This document shows positions 46,271 to 53,331 of a stretch of 64,000 bases of DNA, in pieces. Below the pieces are notes generated by a model. It saw nothing but the letters and a program-made list of their open reading frames with translations. It searched no databases and was not told where the DNA came from. Every line of letters starts with the position of its first letter. The first letter of the stretch is position 1. Origin of the DNA: Bradyrhizobium sp. (GTDB lineage: Bacteria; Pseudomonadota; Alphaproteobacteria; Rhizobiales; Xanthobacteraceae); the NCBI RefSeq assembly GCF_027307225.1, contig NZ_DAHUXJ010000052.1, positions 23,473 to 87,472 on the forward strand, read 5' to 3'. A program made the position numbers and the translations under genes.

Positions 46271-46792
46271 ATGTCCGAAAGCCGCATCCGGACAGCGGTT
46301 GGTTGGCTGCCAATCGCCGTAATTGCAACGGCGGCTGTATGGATCCTGTTGAGCTTTGTCCGAGGGCCGGACGCCGCCAGGCCGATGCAGGTGGCCACCG
46401 CTCAAGCCAAGCCGGGGCCGGTCGCCTCTACGGTCGGTTTGGCCATGGAAGCCTCCTTTGACCCCTCAGTTTCGGAGGCGATCGTGCCGGATCAGCCCGC
46501 GCCGGTCGATCGCTTGACCATCACGTCGCAGTCCTGGCGCAGGGGTGGGCTCGGCTCCAATGCGTTCGTGACGCTGACGCTGCGCAACAGCAACGGTTAC
46601 GCGGTCAAGGGTGTCGAACTCGAATGCGCGTTCTCACGGCCGGACGGCAGCCATCTGACCGACCGTTCGCGCGTGATCCCGGCCATCATCAATATGAGGA
46701 GCCGAAAGACGTTCGTGCGGCTGCATGTCGGTTTCGTCAACATCAACGCCGCCAAGGCGAAATGTTTGCCGGTGGCGGCCAGCCACGTCTAG
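46271..46792 (+). CDS. Hypothetical membrane-anchored protein
   Basis: 173 residues from ATG 46271 (MSESRIRTAVG); ATG 46181 would add 30 residues. One transmembrane helix (VGWLPIAVIATAAVWILLSF), then a mature domain with the beta-type sequence RRGGLGSNAFVTLTLRNSNG YAVKGVELECAFSRPDGSHL, resembling a small immunoglobulin-like fold. The C-terminus (FVRLHVGFVNINAAKAKCLP) ends at a TAG that is part of the CTAG at the left edge of repeat copy 3. Function unknown. Confidence 0.72.
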   Translation: MSESRIRTAVGWLPIAVIATAAVWILLSFVRGPDAARPMQVATAQAKPGPVASTVGLAMEASFDPSVSEAIVPDQPAPVDRLTITSQSWRRGGLGSNAFVTLTLRNSNGYAVKGVELECAFSRPDGSHLTDRSRVIPAIINMRSRKTFVRLHVGFVNINAAKAKCLPVAASHV

Positions 46793-46958
46793 TGCCCACT
46801 TTTCGAAGTCCGTGTTACATCTCAGCACGACCTTTCACGGACTTCGGAAAGATATGGGCTACTCACAAACTTATTTATTCTAGTGCCGCTTTTCTATTTG
46901 AAGTTCCTGAACGGAATTCGCCGCTTGTGGTGCAGGAACTTCAAATAGGCGGCACTAG
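46789..46958 (+). mobile_element. CTAG-bounded double-hairpin element, copy 3
   Basis: 170 bp, opposite orientation to copies 1 and 2, between CTAG 46789-46792 and CTAG 46955-46958. The second hairpin carries CTATTTGAAGTTCC and GGAACTTCAAATAG where copy 2 has CGATCTGAAGTCCC and GGGACTTCAGATCG: paired changes that keep the stem. The first stem shows GAAGTCCGTG/CACGGACTTC against GAAGTTCGTG/CACGAACTTC. Its edge CTAG includes the stop codon of the upstream gene. The remaining gap to 47104 holds no gene. Confidence 0.85.
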
Positions 46959-47103
46959 GCCTGTCCCCGGAGGATTAGCTCGCAGGCCTGCGGCGGGAAT
47001 CTTATCTCGCCCGTCGAACCTTTTCGCCCAAAAAGGAACAAATAGAGTAATCACCGGTTGAGCCCGCGTGCCGTGCCGCCGTGCGGATGGAGCAGAGGCG
47101 AAG

Positions 47104-47556
47104 ATGCCCGTTTTGCGCTATTTTATGTTCGTAGGCGGTGCGTTGCTTGCGCTTCTGTTGATCGTCGGTGCCTGGATGCCATCGGTGCCGCCGGCCGCGA
47201 GTTCCGGTTCGGCCACGGACCTTTCAGTGATACGCATTCACTCCGACCACAAATGGCCGGATCGGGTCGTCTTTGACACGACTCATCCCACCATTGTGCC
47301 GGCACCCACCGTTGTCGCGCAAGCGCCGCCGCCGAAAAGCGAGAACGATCAGCAGTCGAAAGGTCAGGCGCGCGAGGCTTTCGCTCAGCTGCGTCCCAAT
47401 CCGAGCCCGGACGAGCATCGTGGCCGTGAGCCGAAACGGAAGCGAAGGTCAGTGGTAAAGAACTACGCAGGACCGCCGAAGGGCTATCTGACACCGCCAA
47501 GATTCATGGTTGCCCAGCAGCGGCCCGTTTTTTTGTTCGGCAACAACATCTGGTGA
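47104..47556 (+). CDS. Hypothetical protein with one N-terminal membrane helix
   Basis: 150 residues: MPVLRYFMFVGGALLALLLIVGAWM is a membrane anchor or signal, followed by a proline/glutamine-rich middle part (VPAPTVVAQAPPPKSENDQQ), a basic stretch EPKRKRRSVVKNYAG, and a C-terminus ending FLFGNNIW. ATG 47104 has GCAGAGGCGAAG upstream. No family recognised; similar exported low-complexity proteins occur in this group. Confidence 0.68.
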   Translation: MPVLRYFMFVGGALLALLLIVGAWMPSVPPAASSGSATDLSVIRIHSDHKWPDRVVFDTTHPTIVPAPTVVAQAPPPKSENDQQSKGQAREAFAQLRPNPSPDEHRGREPKRKRRSVVKNYAGPPKGYLTPPRFMVAQQRPVFLFGNNIW

Positions 47557-47620
47557 ATTGATCGGAGACCAATGCGCTTCAAGGGTTGCTCCGTCTAACA
47601 CGGCGGGGCAGGCCGTTACG

Positions 47621-47932
47621 TCACGGGTGTGCGCCAAATAATGGCTGGCCCCGCCGATTGAAACCGCACTCGCTCGGTATGAAGCCTGGATAACGTAGGC
47701 AAGCGTCGTCAAGCGAGCTATCCCAGCCACCGCGCGACCGCCATTTGCTCCATGAAAGATAATCGCAATATTTGCTGTGAGGATTTCCGGGATCTCTCGT
47801 CGCGCAAAAGATGCTCTGGGCGGGCTCACCTGATCCGGGGACGACGTGCCTGACGTGATGTCGCGCCATCGCCGGTGCTGCCGCTACGGAAAAAAGAACT
47901 GCGGCTGCGCCGATCCACCTGAATCTTGTCAT
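47621..47932 (-). CDS. Small exported cysteine-containing protein
   Basis: 103 residues from ATG 47932, with GGGAGG upstream. Signal peptide MTRFRWIGAAAVLFSVAAAPAMA; the mature part has cysteines in SIFCATRD, KYCDYLSWS, DDACLRYPG and SECGFNRRG, so two disulfides are likely. The Asn-Pro-His-Ser-Lys-Tyr-Cys region and many charged residues suggest a globular small exported protein. No function assigned. Open sequence to 47980 is not supported. Confidence 0.78.
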   Translation of the reverse strand: MTRFRWIGAAAVLFSVAAAPAMARHHVRHVVPGSGEPAQSIFCATRDPGNPHSKYCDYLSWSKWRSRGGWDSSLDDACLRYPGFIPSECGFNRRGQPLFGAHP

Positions 47933-48241
47933 GCGATCCTCCCTTTGGGCCACGTAAGCATGATCACCGAAGATCCGCAAAATTTCCCGTGCCGATTGCT
48001 AAAACAAATTTTAAGTTGATCGATGCGGAAGGCATATTTGGCCTGAATAAACCCAAACCTTTCCGTTTTGCGGAAGCACTCTCCTCGCATCGTTGCCAAT
48101 GGCTACGGCTTTGAGGCCCCCGACGATCCCGCGCGGCGCCGGCCGCGTGCAGGAATCATCCGGCGGAAGTGAGCTGAAGGCGAGCGCTGCGATCGCGTCG
48201 TCAAATGAGGTCGATCGGCAGCCTTTTTGAGCGGCCCTGCA
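47933..48241. other. Gene-free stretch
   Basis: About 309 bases between two minus-strand genes. It includes the promoter side of the exported-protein gene and a locally A/T-rich patch (about 47985-48070). I see no convincing coding frame, repeat or structured RNA. Confidence 0.6.
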
Positions 48242-48457
48242 TTATTCCTCTTCTTCGAGCTCGTCGTCCAATTCCGCTTGTTCGAGCTCTTCGATCGCGG
48301 AGTCGATCACTTCGATCGCCCGCTGAACCTCAACGATAGAGCGGATCGCATTGTCGGAGACGTCGCCGGGACCCGCGATGGTTTGCGCCAAGGTCAGGCG
48401 CTTCTGGGCAAGAGCTTCGCGTGCGTTCATCAGTTGCTTGAGGTCTTCGTCGGACAT
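48242..48457 (-). CDS. Small acidic helical protein
   Basis: 71 residues, MSDEDLKQLMNAREALAQKR to the strongly acidic C-terminus ELDDELEEEE. Heptad-like leucine spacing suggests a coiled coil. GGAG lies upstream of the ATG (CGGAGCAACGCC). No family is recognised. Confidence 0.68.
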   Translation of the reverse strand: MSDEDLKQLMNAREALAQKRLTLAQTIAGPGDVSDNAIRSIVEVQRAIEVIDSAIEELEQAELDDELEEEE

Positions 48458-48516
48458 GGCGTTGCTCCGGGCTTTCGTCTCTGAACTAGCAGCAGCTCAT
48501 GTCGCGAGTGTGTCTT

Positions 48517-48712
48517 CTATACCCGCTCCAGCGCCACAAAGGGCGGAGCGGGACGCTCGGTCTCGATCATGTCGCCCGGCCGAACCGTTCCACCGGTTCT
48601 GACGACCGTCATGGTGGCTCGACCCTGACGTGGGATCGGTGTTTGACTTGTCGTCCCTGATACGCGTCCCCTCGACGCCGAGTCCGGTCACGATTCTGAT
48701 TTCGGTGGTCAT
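48517..48712 (-). pseudogene. MOSC-domain protein, internally deleted remnant
   Basis: N-terminal MTTEIRIVTGLGVEGTRI (start 48712) and C-terminal RTGGTVRPGDMIETERP up to the stop at 48517-48519 are both typical of the MOSC sulfur-carrier domain (start IxLVxGLGVEGDAH, end GGTVRPGDxI). The roughly 100 intervening residues of a normal protein are missing and the two parts are not in one frame. MOSC proteins act in molybdenum-cofactor or sulfur transfer. The damage abuts the IS256-type remnant, so an insertion followed by deletion is the simplest explanation. Confidence 0.78.
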
Positions 48713-49176
48713 CTGCTTCGGGAAGCGATGTTCGCCATCGCGCGACGTACCCGCCGCGTATTGGTGCCTGCGAGATAGCTGCCCGCGATCAGCGCATCGG
48801 CGGCAAGCGTGCGCCGCTGATAGGCCCGCAGTGCCTGGCTCTTCCATTCCGTCGTCTTGCCCTCGGACGTGGTCAGCCGGGCACGCGGCACCGCGATCTC
48901 GATCGGCGGCCCGAACGTGCCCGTCAGCGACCGCGCGCGGCTGCCGTGGCGATAGCCCGAGACGCCTTCTTTTGCTTCATTGCCGGACATCGGGCCGCGC
49001 CCGTAACGCGGCCGTGAAAGCGCCGCCTCGAGCTCGCCGCGGAGCAGTTCTTCGATGAACTGGCGCGATCGAGCCCGCACCTCGGCCTCGATCGGATCAA
49101 ACCAGTTATCGAAAAGATCAACAACCAACTCAGTCGCAGACTGCAGGGAATCAGGATTCGTGGTAGGTTGCTTCAT
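48709..49176 (-). pseudogene. IS256-family transposase, N-terminal remnant
   Basis: Reading from ATG 49176 (MKQPTTNPDSLQ) the frame matches the N-terminal region of mutator/IS256 transposases: LRGELEAALSRPRYGRGPMS, GYRHGSRARSLTGTFGPPIE, and TTEWKSQALRAYQRRTLAAD with YLAGTNTRRVRRAMA. It stops where the catalytic DDE domain should begin, running directly into the MOSC remnant. Only about 155 of some 400 residues remain, so it cannot transpose. Confidence 0.88.
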
Positions 49177-49331
49177 GGCGTAGTCTCCAGTCCGACGCTT
49201 CAACGCCGGATGATTCGAGGTTGATCACCCCGGAGACTACGCCAACCTCAATTCCTACCAACCCCGCGACGGCACCTACTCCGAGCCATTTCCACTTTTG
49301 ACATTGGATTTCTGCGGAGGACAGCAAGGCA

Positions 49332-50714
49332 GTGGAATCGAGAGACAGCCAGATGGAACAGATTCTCGATCAATTGGGTTACCGCGAAGGTTTGCCGGTC
49401 GATGCCATCCGCGCCGCGGACGCCAATCGGGCAATGATGGTGCCGATATTTCTTCGGGCGATCGATCAAGTCGCCGCGGCCAGCCTATCCATGCAAGGTG
49501 CGCTCTTCATCGCATTCCATTTGCTCGGCCAGTGGCGGGAGAAATCTGCCTATCGACCGCTCGCCGCTTTCTTGCACAGGCCGGCACAAGACGTCGAACG
49601 CATTCTTGGTGACGCCACGACGCAAACCAGCCATCGGGTCATGGCTAGCGTTTTTGACGGCGATCCTAACCCGCTTTATGAGATAATCCTGGATCCGGCA
49701 GCGGACCAGTTTATCCGAGCACGCATGTTCGCCGCTCTTGTCATCGTCACCTTGCGCGGCGAGTTGCCGCGCGAGGAGACGGTGCGATTTTTGCGATCCT
49801 GCTACCCCGGCCTGCAACCACAGGGCGAATGCTTTGTTTGGGAGGGCTGGCAGGAAGCCATCGCTGCGTTGGGAATGAGCGAACTCAAGCCGCTGGTCAG
49901 GCAGGCTTTCGAGCGCGGCTTCATCCGTCCGTCCTGGTTGAACTTCAGGGATTTCGAGGGCGACCTGCAGCGCGCCATCGATGGCGAACTGCAACCTCGG
50001 CAAAGATCCGATGAATACCAACTGTTCGGCGATACCATAGAGGAACTGTCGGGCTGGGCCGCATTCGCGCCGGAAGACGAGAAAACGCGCATCCCCACAG
50101 GTGTTTGGGACCGCCTTGCATCGGAGTCCCTCCCGGCCGTTAATCGGTTCAGAGGTGTCGGACGAAACGACCCCTGTCCTTGCGGCAGCGGCAAGAAATT
50201 CAAGAAGTGCTGCTTAGGCTCAGCACAGCTCGGCGAGCCGAAGTCAATATTGCAAGGAATTGGCCCGGCACTCGGCTGGCCACCAGAAGTCGAGCCTGCC
50301 GCTGTCCGGACGAACGCAGTGATCCGAAGGTATGATCCGCTGGTGGAACCTGATCCACAGCGATGGCTGATGATGGACGAACAGCAGCGCCTCGATCTTG
50401 TATTGGCTTATCACCGACGAATGGGTGTTGGCGGGCCGCGCGAAACGGTTCATGCCGTGATTCACGTCGTCGTCGAAAACCAGATTGCCGATGATGAGTT
50501 GCCGGTGCGCCGCACGGCGCAGCGACTGATGTCGGAAGGGCTCAACCGCCACGACGCCATTCATGCGATAGGCTCGGTGCTTGCCGGACACCTCAACGAT
50601 TTGATGCGCGAGGGGGATCCGGATGACCGGCCGCGTAACCCCAGGGATGCGAATGAGGCCTATTTCGCTGAGTTGGAAGGCTTGACTGCCGAAGATTGGC
50701 TCCGGCCCGCCTGA
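49332..50714 (+). CDS. DUF1186 protein with SEC-C zinc motif and DUF1841-like tail
   Basis: 460 residues in three parts. Residues 1-270 form an alpha-helical repeat region (DUF1186 type: HRVMASVFDGDPNPLYEIIL, RMFAALVIVTLRGELPREET). Residues 277-294 are a SEC-C motif, GRNDPCPCGSGKKFKKCC, with Cys282, Cys284, Cys293 and Cys294. The tail (340-440: MDEQQRLDLVLAYHRRMGVG, MSEGLNRHDAIHAIGSVLAG) resembles DUF1841. The SEC-C motif binds zinc and interacts with SecB-like or ribosome-linked partners in SecA; its role here is unknown. It lies between mobile-element remnants and a toxin-antitoxin pair, in accessory DNA. Confidence 0.87.
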   Translation: MESRDSQMEQILDQLGYREGLPVDAIRAADANRAMMVPIFLRAIDQVAAASLSMQGALFIAFHLLGQWREKSAYRPLAAFLHRPAQDVERILGDATTQTSHRVMASVFDGDPNPLYEIILDPAADQFIRARMFAALVIVTLRGELPREETVRFLRSCYPGLQPQGECFVWEGWQEAIAALGMSELKPLVRQAFERGFIRPSWLNFRDFEGDLQRAIDGELQPRQRSDEYQLFGDTIEELSGWAAFAPEDEKTRIPTGVWDRLASESLPAVNRFRGVGRNDPCPCGSGKKFKKCCLGSAQLGEPKSILQGIGPALGWPPEVEPAAVRTNAVIRRYDPLVEPDPQRWLMMDEQQRLDLVLAYHRRMGVGGPRETVHAVIHVVVENQIADDELPVRRTAQRLMSEGLNRHDAIHAIGSVLAGHLNDLMREGDPDDRPRNPRDANEAYFAELEGLTAEDWLRPA

Positions 50715-50762
50715 TCATCGTCCGGCGCATCGGCCGCCGTACGCCAGCCCTATCTGGGCCCC

Positions 50763-51074
50763 TCATGCCACTTCCAGCGTCGGGATCGCTTTGATCTTCT
50801 CTCCGAGCTCCAGTTCGGCGCGCTGCAGATCGTATCGCTTCTGCAAATTGAGCCACAGGTCGGGGCCATTTCCGCACAGCTTCCCGAGCCGCAATGCCAT
50901 TGTCGGTGTCACCGGCTGCTTTTCCTCGAGAATGTCATACAGCGTCTGACGCGATACGCCGAGCAACTTGGCGATCTCCGTCTTCGGCCGGCCTAGTGCC
51001 GGCAAAATCTCATCGCGCAGCAGTTCGCCAGGATGCATGGGCGGCAAGCCGCGCTTCGGGAGCTTCTTCACCAT
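50763..51074 (-). CDS. HigA-type antitoxin (second system)
   Basis: 103 residues: MVKKLPKRGLPPMHPGELLR, helix-turn-helix ALGRPKTEIAKLLGVSRQTL, and FWxxLQxxYDL-type tail DLWLNLQKRYDLQRAELELG, diagnostic for HigA. It follows its toxin after an 11-base gap on the minus strand. It differs in sequence from the antitoxin at 7572. Confidence 0.94.
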   Translation of the reverse strand: MVKKLPKRGLPPMHPGELLRDEILPALGRPKTEIAKLLGVSRQTLYDILEEKQPVTPTMALRLGKLCGNGPDLWLNLQKRYDLQRAELELGEKIKAIPTLEVA

Positions 51075-51085
51075 AGCACACATCC

Positions 51086-51364
51086 TCAATGATAGTCTTC
51101 CAGATCGACATCGACGACATCGCCTTCCATCCAGCCGAATGTAATCCGCCAGTTTTCGCTTGCATTGACTGCGTAGCGGCCTTTCTCGCGACCGACGAGC
51201 GCGTGAAAGCGGAAGCCGGGCAAATTCATGTCCTCGGGACGCGATGCGTCGTCGAGTGCGCGCAGCATGTTGGCGATGCGTCTCGGGTTCTGCACGCTAA
51301 GCCGGCGTCCGTCTCCGGTCGCGAAGAAGCGTTCCAAGGCTTTGTCTCTGAACGACCGGATCAC
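51086..51364 (-). CDS. RelE/HigB-type toxin (second system)
   Basis: 92 residues, MIRSFRDKALERFFATGDGR, then NMLRALDDASRPEDMNLPGF and RYAVNASENWRITFGWMEGD with the ending VDVDLEDYH. This is the HigB (killer) subfamily. It precedes the antitoxin in the toxin-first order. Predicted ribosome-dependent mRNA cleavage follows from family knowledge. Confidence 0.94.
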   Translation of the reverse strand: MIRSFRDKALERFFATGDGRRLSVQNPRRIANMLRALDDASRPEDMNLPGFRFHALVGREKGRYAVNASENWRITFGWMEGDVVDVDLEDYH

Positions 51365-51374
51365 GCCGAACTGT

Positions 51375-51786
51375 AAGGCAGCACCCTACATTTGTCAAGT
51401 ATTGCCTTACGGCCACCTGACAGGCCACAATCGCCCGACTCGAAAGCGGACAAATGCTGCCGAGCCCCAAGACGCTTTTGCGCAACGCCGAGGCAACCGG
51501 CAGCAAGTTCGGCTGTCGGCGGCCTGATGCGGCGCTTGCCGGCGGCAGAGTATGAAATCGCGAAAAAATCGAAGAATGGCGCGCCACGGCCGATGAAGAT
51601 GGGAACTACTCTTTCGCCGTGGCGCTATGATGCTTTGGCCAGCCAGCCGCTACAATCGGCAAAGTTGCGATTAGCTACGATCTTGCGCTACGCCCCAAGG
51701 GCGGCGTTTTGCTGATTTCACGCTTAGTCCGCTCACCCTTCGACAGCGGTCCTCTTGATCAATCCCTGGCTCGACGCGATGGGCCA
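51375..51786. other. Gene-free stretch with scrambled repeat-like sequence
   Basis: About 410 bases upstream of the second toxin gene. Short frames (for example 51392-51715) give basic, serine-rich peptides without family content. The text around CCGTGGCGCTATGATGC resembles intergenic repeat material of this genus. I see no gene or RNA I would support. Confidence 0.5.
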
Positions 51787-52230
51787 TCAGCGGTCATTTA
51801 ATTCGCGGCCCGCATCATTTGCGGTCGGCGTGGAGCGGACGTTCGGCCGGATTTGCCCAAGCCCCAAATACCAAACCCACACGGTACATATGGAGGTGAT
51901 AGTCGCGCCAAAGAAACCGACTGTGGCCACGATGGTCCATAGCTCTTGGGCGGGTGTGCCGTAACGGTCTTGTCCTTGAAAACGCAAGAGCCGCGTGTAC
52001 GGTCCCATCAGATGATCGGGCTGAGATAAGACCGTAGACTGAAGATAAGCCCCAATCGACCATGAGACGAACGCAACGCACGCCGCAGTGATCACAACGA
52101 TATTGCGCCGCCGCGTTGTCAAAATTCGCGGCTGAGTGGCTGCGATGCGGGCACGGTCAGCCTTGTCCAGTTTAAATGCCAGCCACAAGATCAGAACCGA
52201 GATTAGTCCGTAAAACGTAAGCAGGGCCAT
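51787..52230 (-). CDS. Hypothetical membrane protein
   Basis: 147 residues with three hydrophobic segments: TFYGLISVLILWLAFKL, NIVVITAACVAFVSWSIGAY and WTIVATVGFFGATITSICTV (about residues 5-21, 43-65, 98-122). The N-terminus has no classical signal and the C-terminal tail is polar. The ribosome binding site is weak. No family recognised; it could be a cargo gene of the accessory region. Confidence 0.6.
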   Translation of the reverse strand: MALLTFYGLISVLILWLAFKLDKADRARIAATQPRILTTRRRNIVVITAACVAFVSWSIGAYLQSTVLSQPDHLMGPYTRLLRFQGQDRYGTPAQELWTIVATVGFFGATITSICTVWVWYLGLGQIRPNVRSTPTANDAGRELNDR

Positions 52231-53069
52231 TGAAGCGCCTCGAATGCCTCACTTCATGAAGATAGGTCAGGTTGGACTGACTTGCGTGCAGTGGCACGCA
52301 ACAAAAGAGCGTGACGTTGCACCGCAACGCCGCATTCTCCACAGTTACGCTGGCTAAAGCGGGGAATTTCCGCTTCGGGTCATTCGCGTCGATATCGCCA
52401 TGTCCGCTCTCTCGTCCGCTCTGCACAATACCGGACATTACCACAACGGTCCCGCGTCGGATCTGCGAACAATCGGTACAGCGGCCTCGGCTCCTGCATC
52501 CTTGCCTCGGTCGATTTGGCGAACATGACGCGCGGGCGATCGACCCAAGGGTCGCTACAACGACTGCAATGATTCTGCACGAAGTTTGCTGCCTGGGCGG
52601 TTTCGCCTGGTTTTTGCCTGGTCGCAATTGGCGAAGGATAGCGCAGGACCGGCGAGGCGCAGACGACCGACCGTTTGATAGCAGGATAAAACGACCAAGG
52701 TGCGCTGCGGTCGATCGTGTGACAGGGCAGAGACCTATCGCAACTTTTCTGGCATGGACGCACCTTGCAAGAAGTGGGGTTCTCCTTTGCGCTCAACATG
52801 TCAGCACAATGTGCTAGGCGACGCGGCCCGATTTGGTCTCGCCGCGCCGTGGGTCACGGCAAGGCCGGACCAGCCGACGCCCGTCAAGGCTCGCGCTCGC
52901 GCGCTCCCGGCTCCGCCGGCTGACGGCCTTGACGGCCTCGCCTGCCCCGGCGTTTGACGGCCGCGCGCTGATGGCTCAGCGCGAGCGATATGCTGCTCCT
53001 CATCGAAATAACTCGCGAACAAACTTGCGCCGCTCTCTGGATTGAGTCTGTTCTGCTGCGCGAGGCACC
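52231..53069. other. Gene-poor tract ahead of the recombinase genes
   Basis: About 840 bases. Frames on both strands (52311-52817, 52380-52799) give Arg/Pro/Ser-rich peptides lacking any family content, and I treat them as non-coding. Around 52880-52980 the sequence is dense in GCCTTGACGGCC-like palindromes, possibly a recombination-associated or decayed region. No tRNA, CRISPR or transposase is visible. Confidence 0.5.
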
Positions 53070-53312
53070 ATGGCTCATCATCAAAAATCTCGGCCGAGAC
53101 GCACGCGGTCTTTGGGTCCGTTGCCCGACGACCTCTACGATTATTTGCGGCCACCAGTTCGACGAAGGGGCCGCCCGGCAAAGAAGAAACGATCTGAGTG
53201 GACCGTGACCGACGACTGGCCCGAGGAAGTGCCGATCACCGAGGCCGAGATCGAGGTGTTCGAGGCCTGGTTCGGCGACCTGTTCGACGAATTGTTTTCA
53301 ACCCGCCACTGA
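53070..53312 (+). CDS. Small protein upstream of the recombinase
   Basis: 80 residues: basic N-terminus (MAHHQKSRPRRTRSLGPLPD, RRRGRPAKKKRSEWTV) and acidic C-terminus (WPEEVPITEAEIEVFEAWFG DLFDELFSTRH). Start ATG 53070, GCGAGG upstream, 19 bases before the recombinase gene. The charge split suggests a small DNA-binding or excision-type accessory, but no family is recognised. Confidence 0.65.
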   Translation: MAHHQKSRPRRTRSLGPLPDDLYDYLRPPVRRRGRPAKKKRSEWTVTDDWPEEVPITEAEIEVFEAWFGDLFDELFSTRH

Positions 53313-53331
53313 CCCCTTTTCGGAGATCGCC

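Noticed and set aside
52311..52817. Open frames of 139-168 residues on both strands ahead of the recombinase
   Set aside because: No family content, no ribosome binding site, compositional noise; treated as non-coding.
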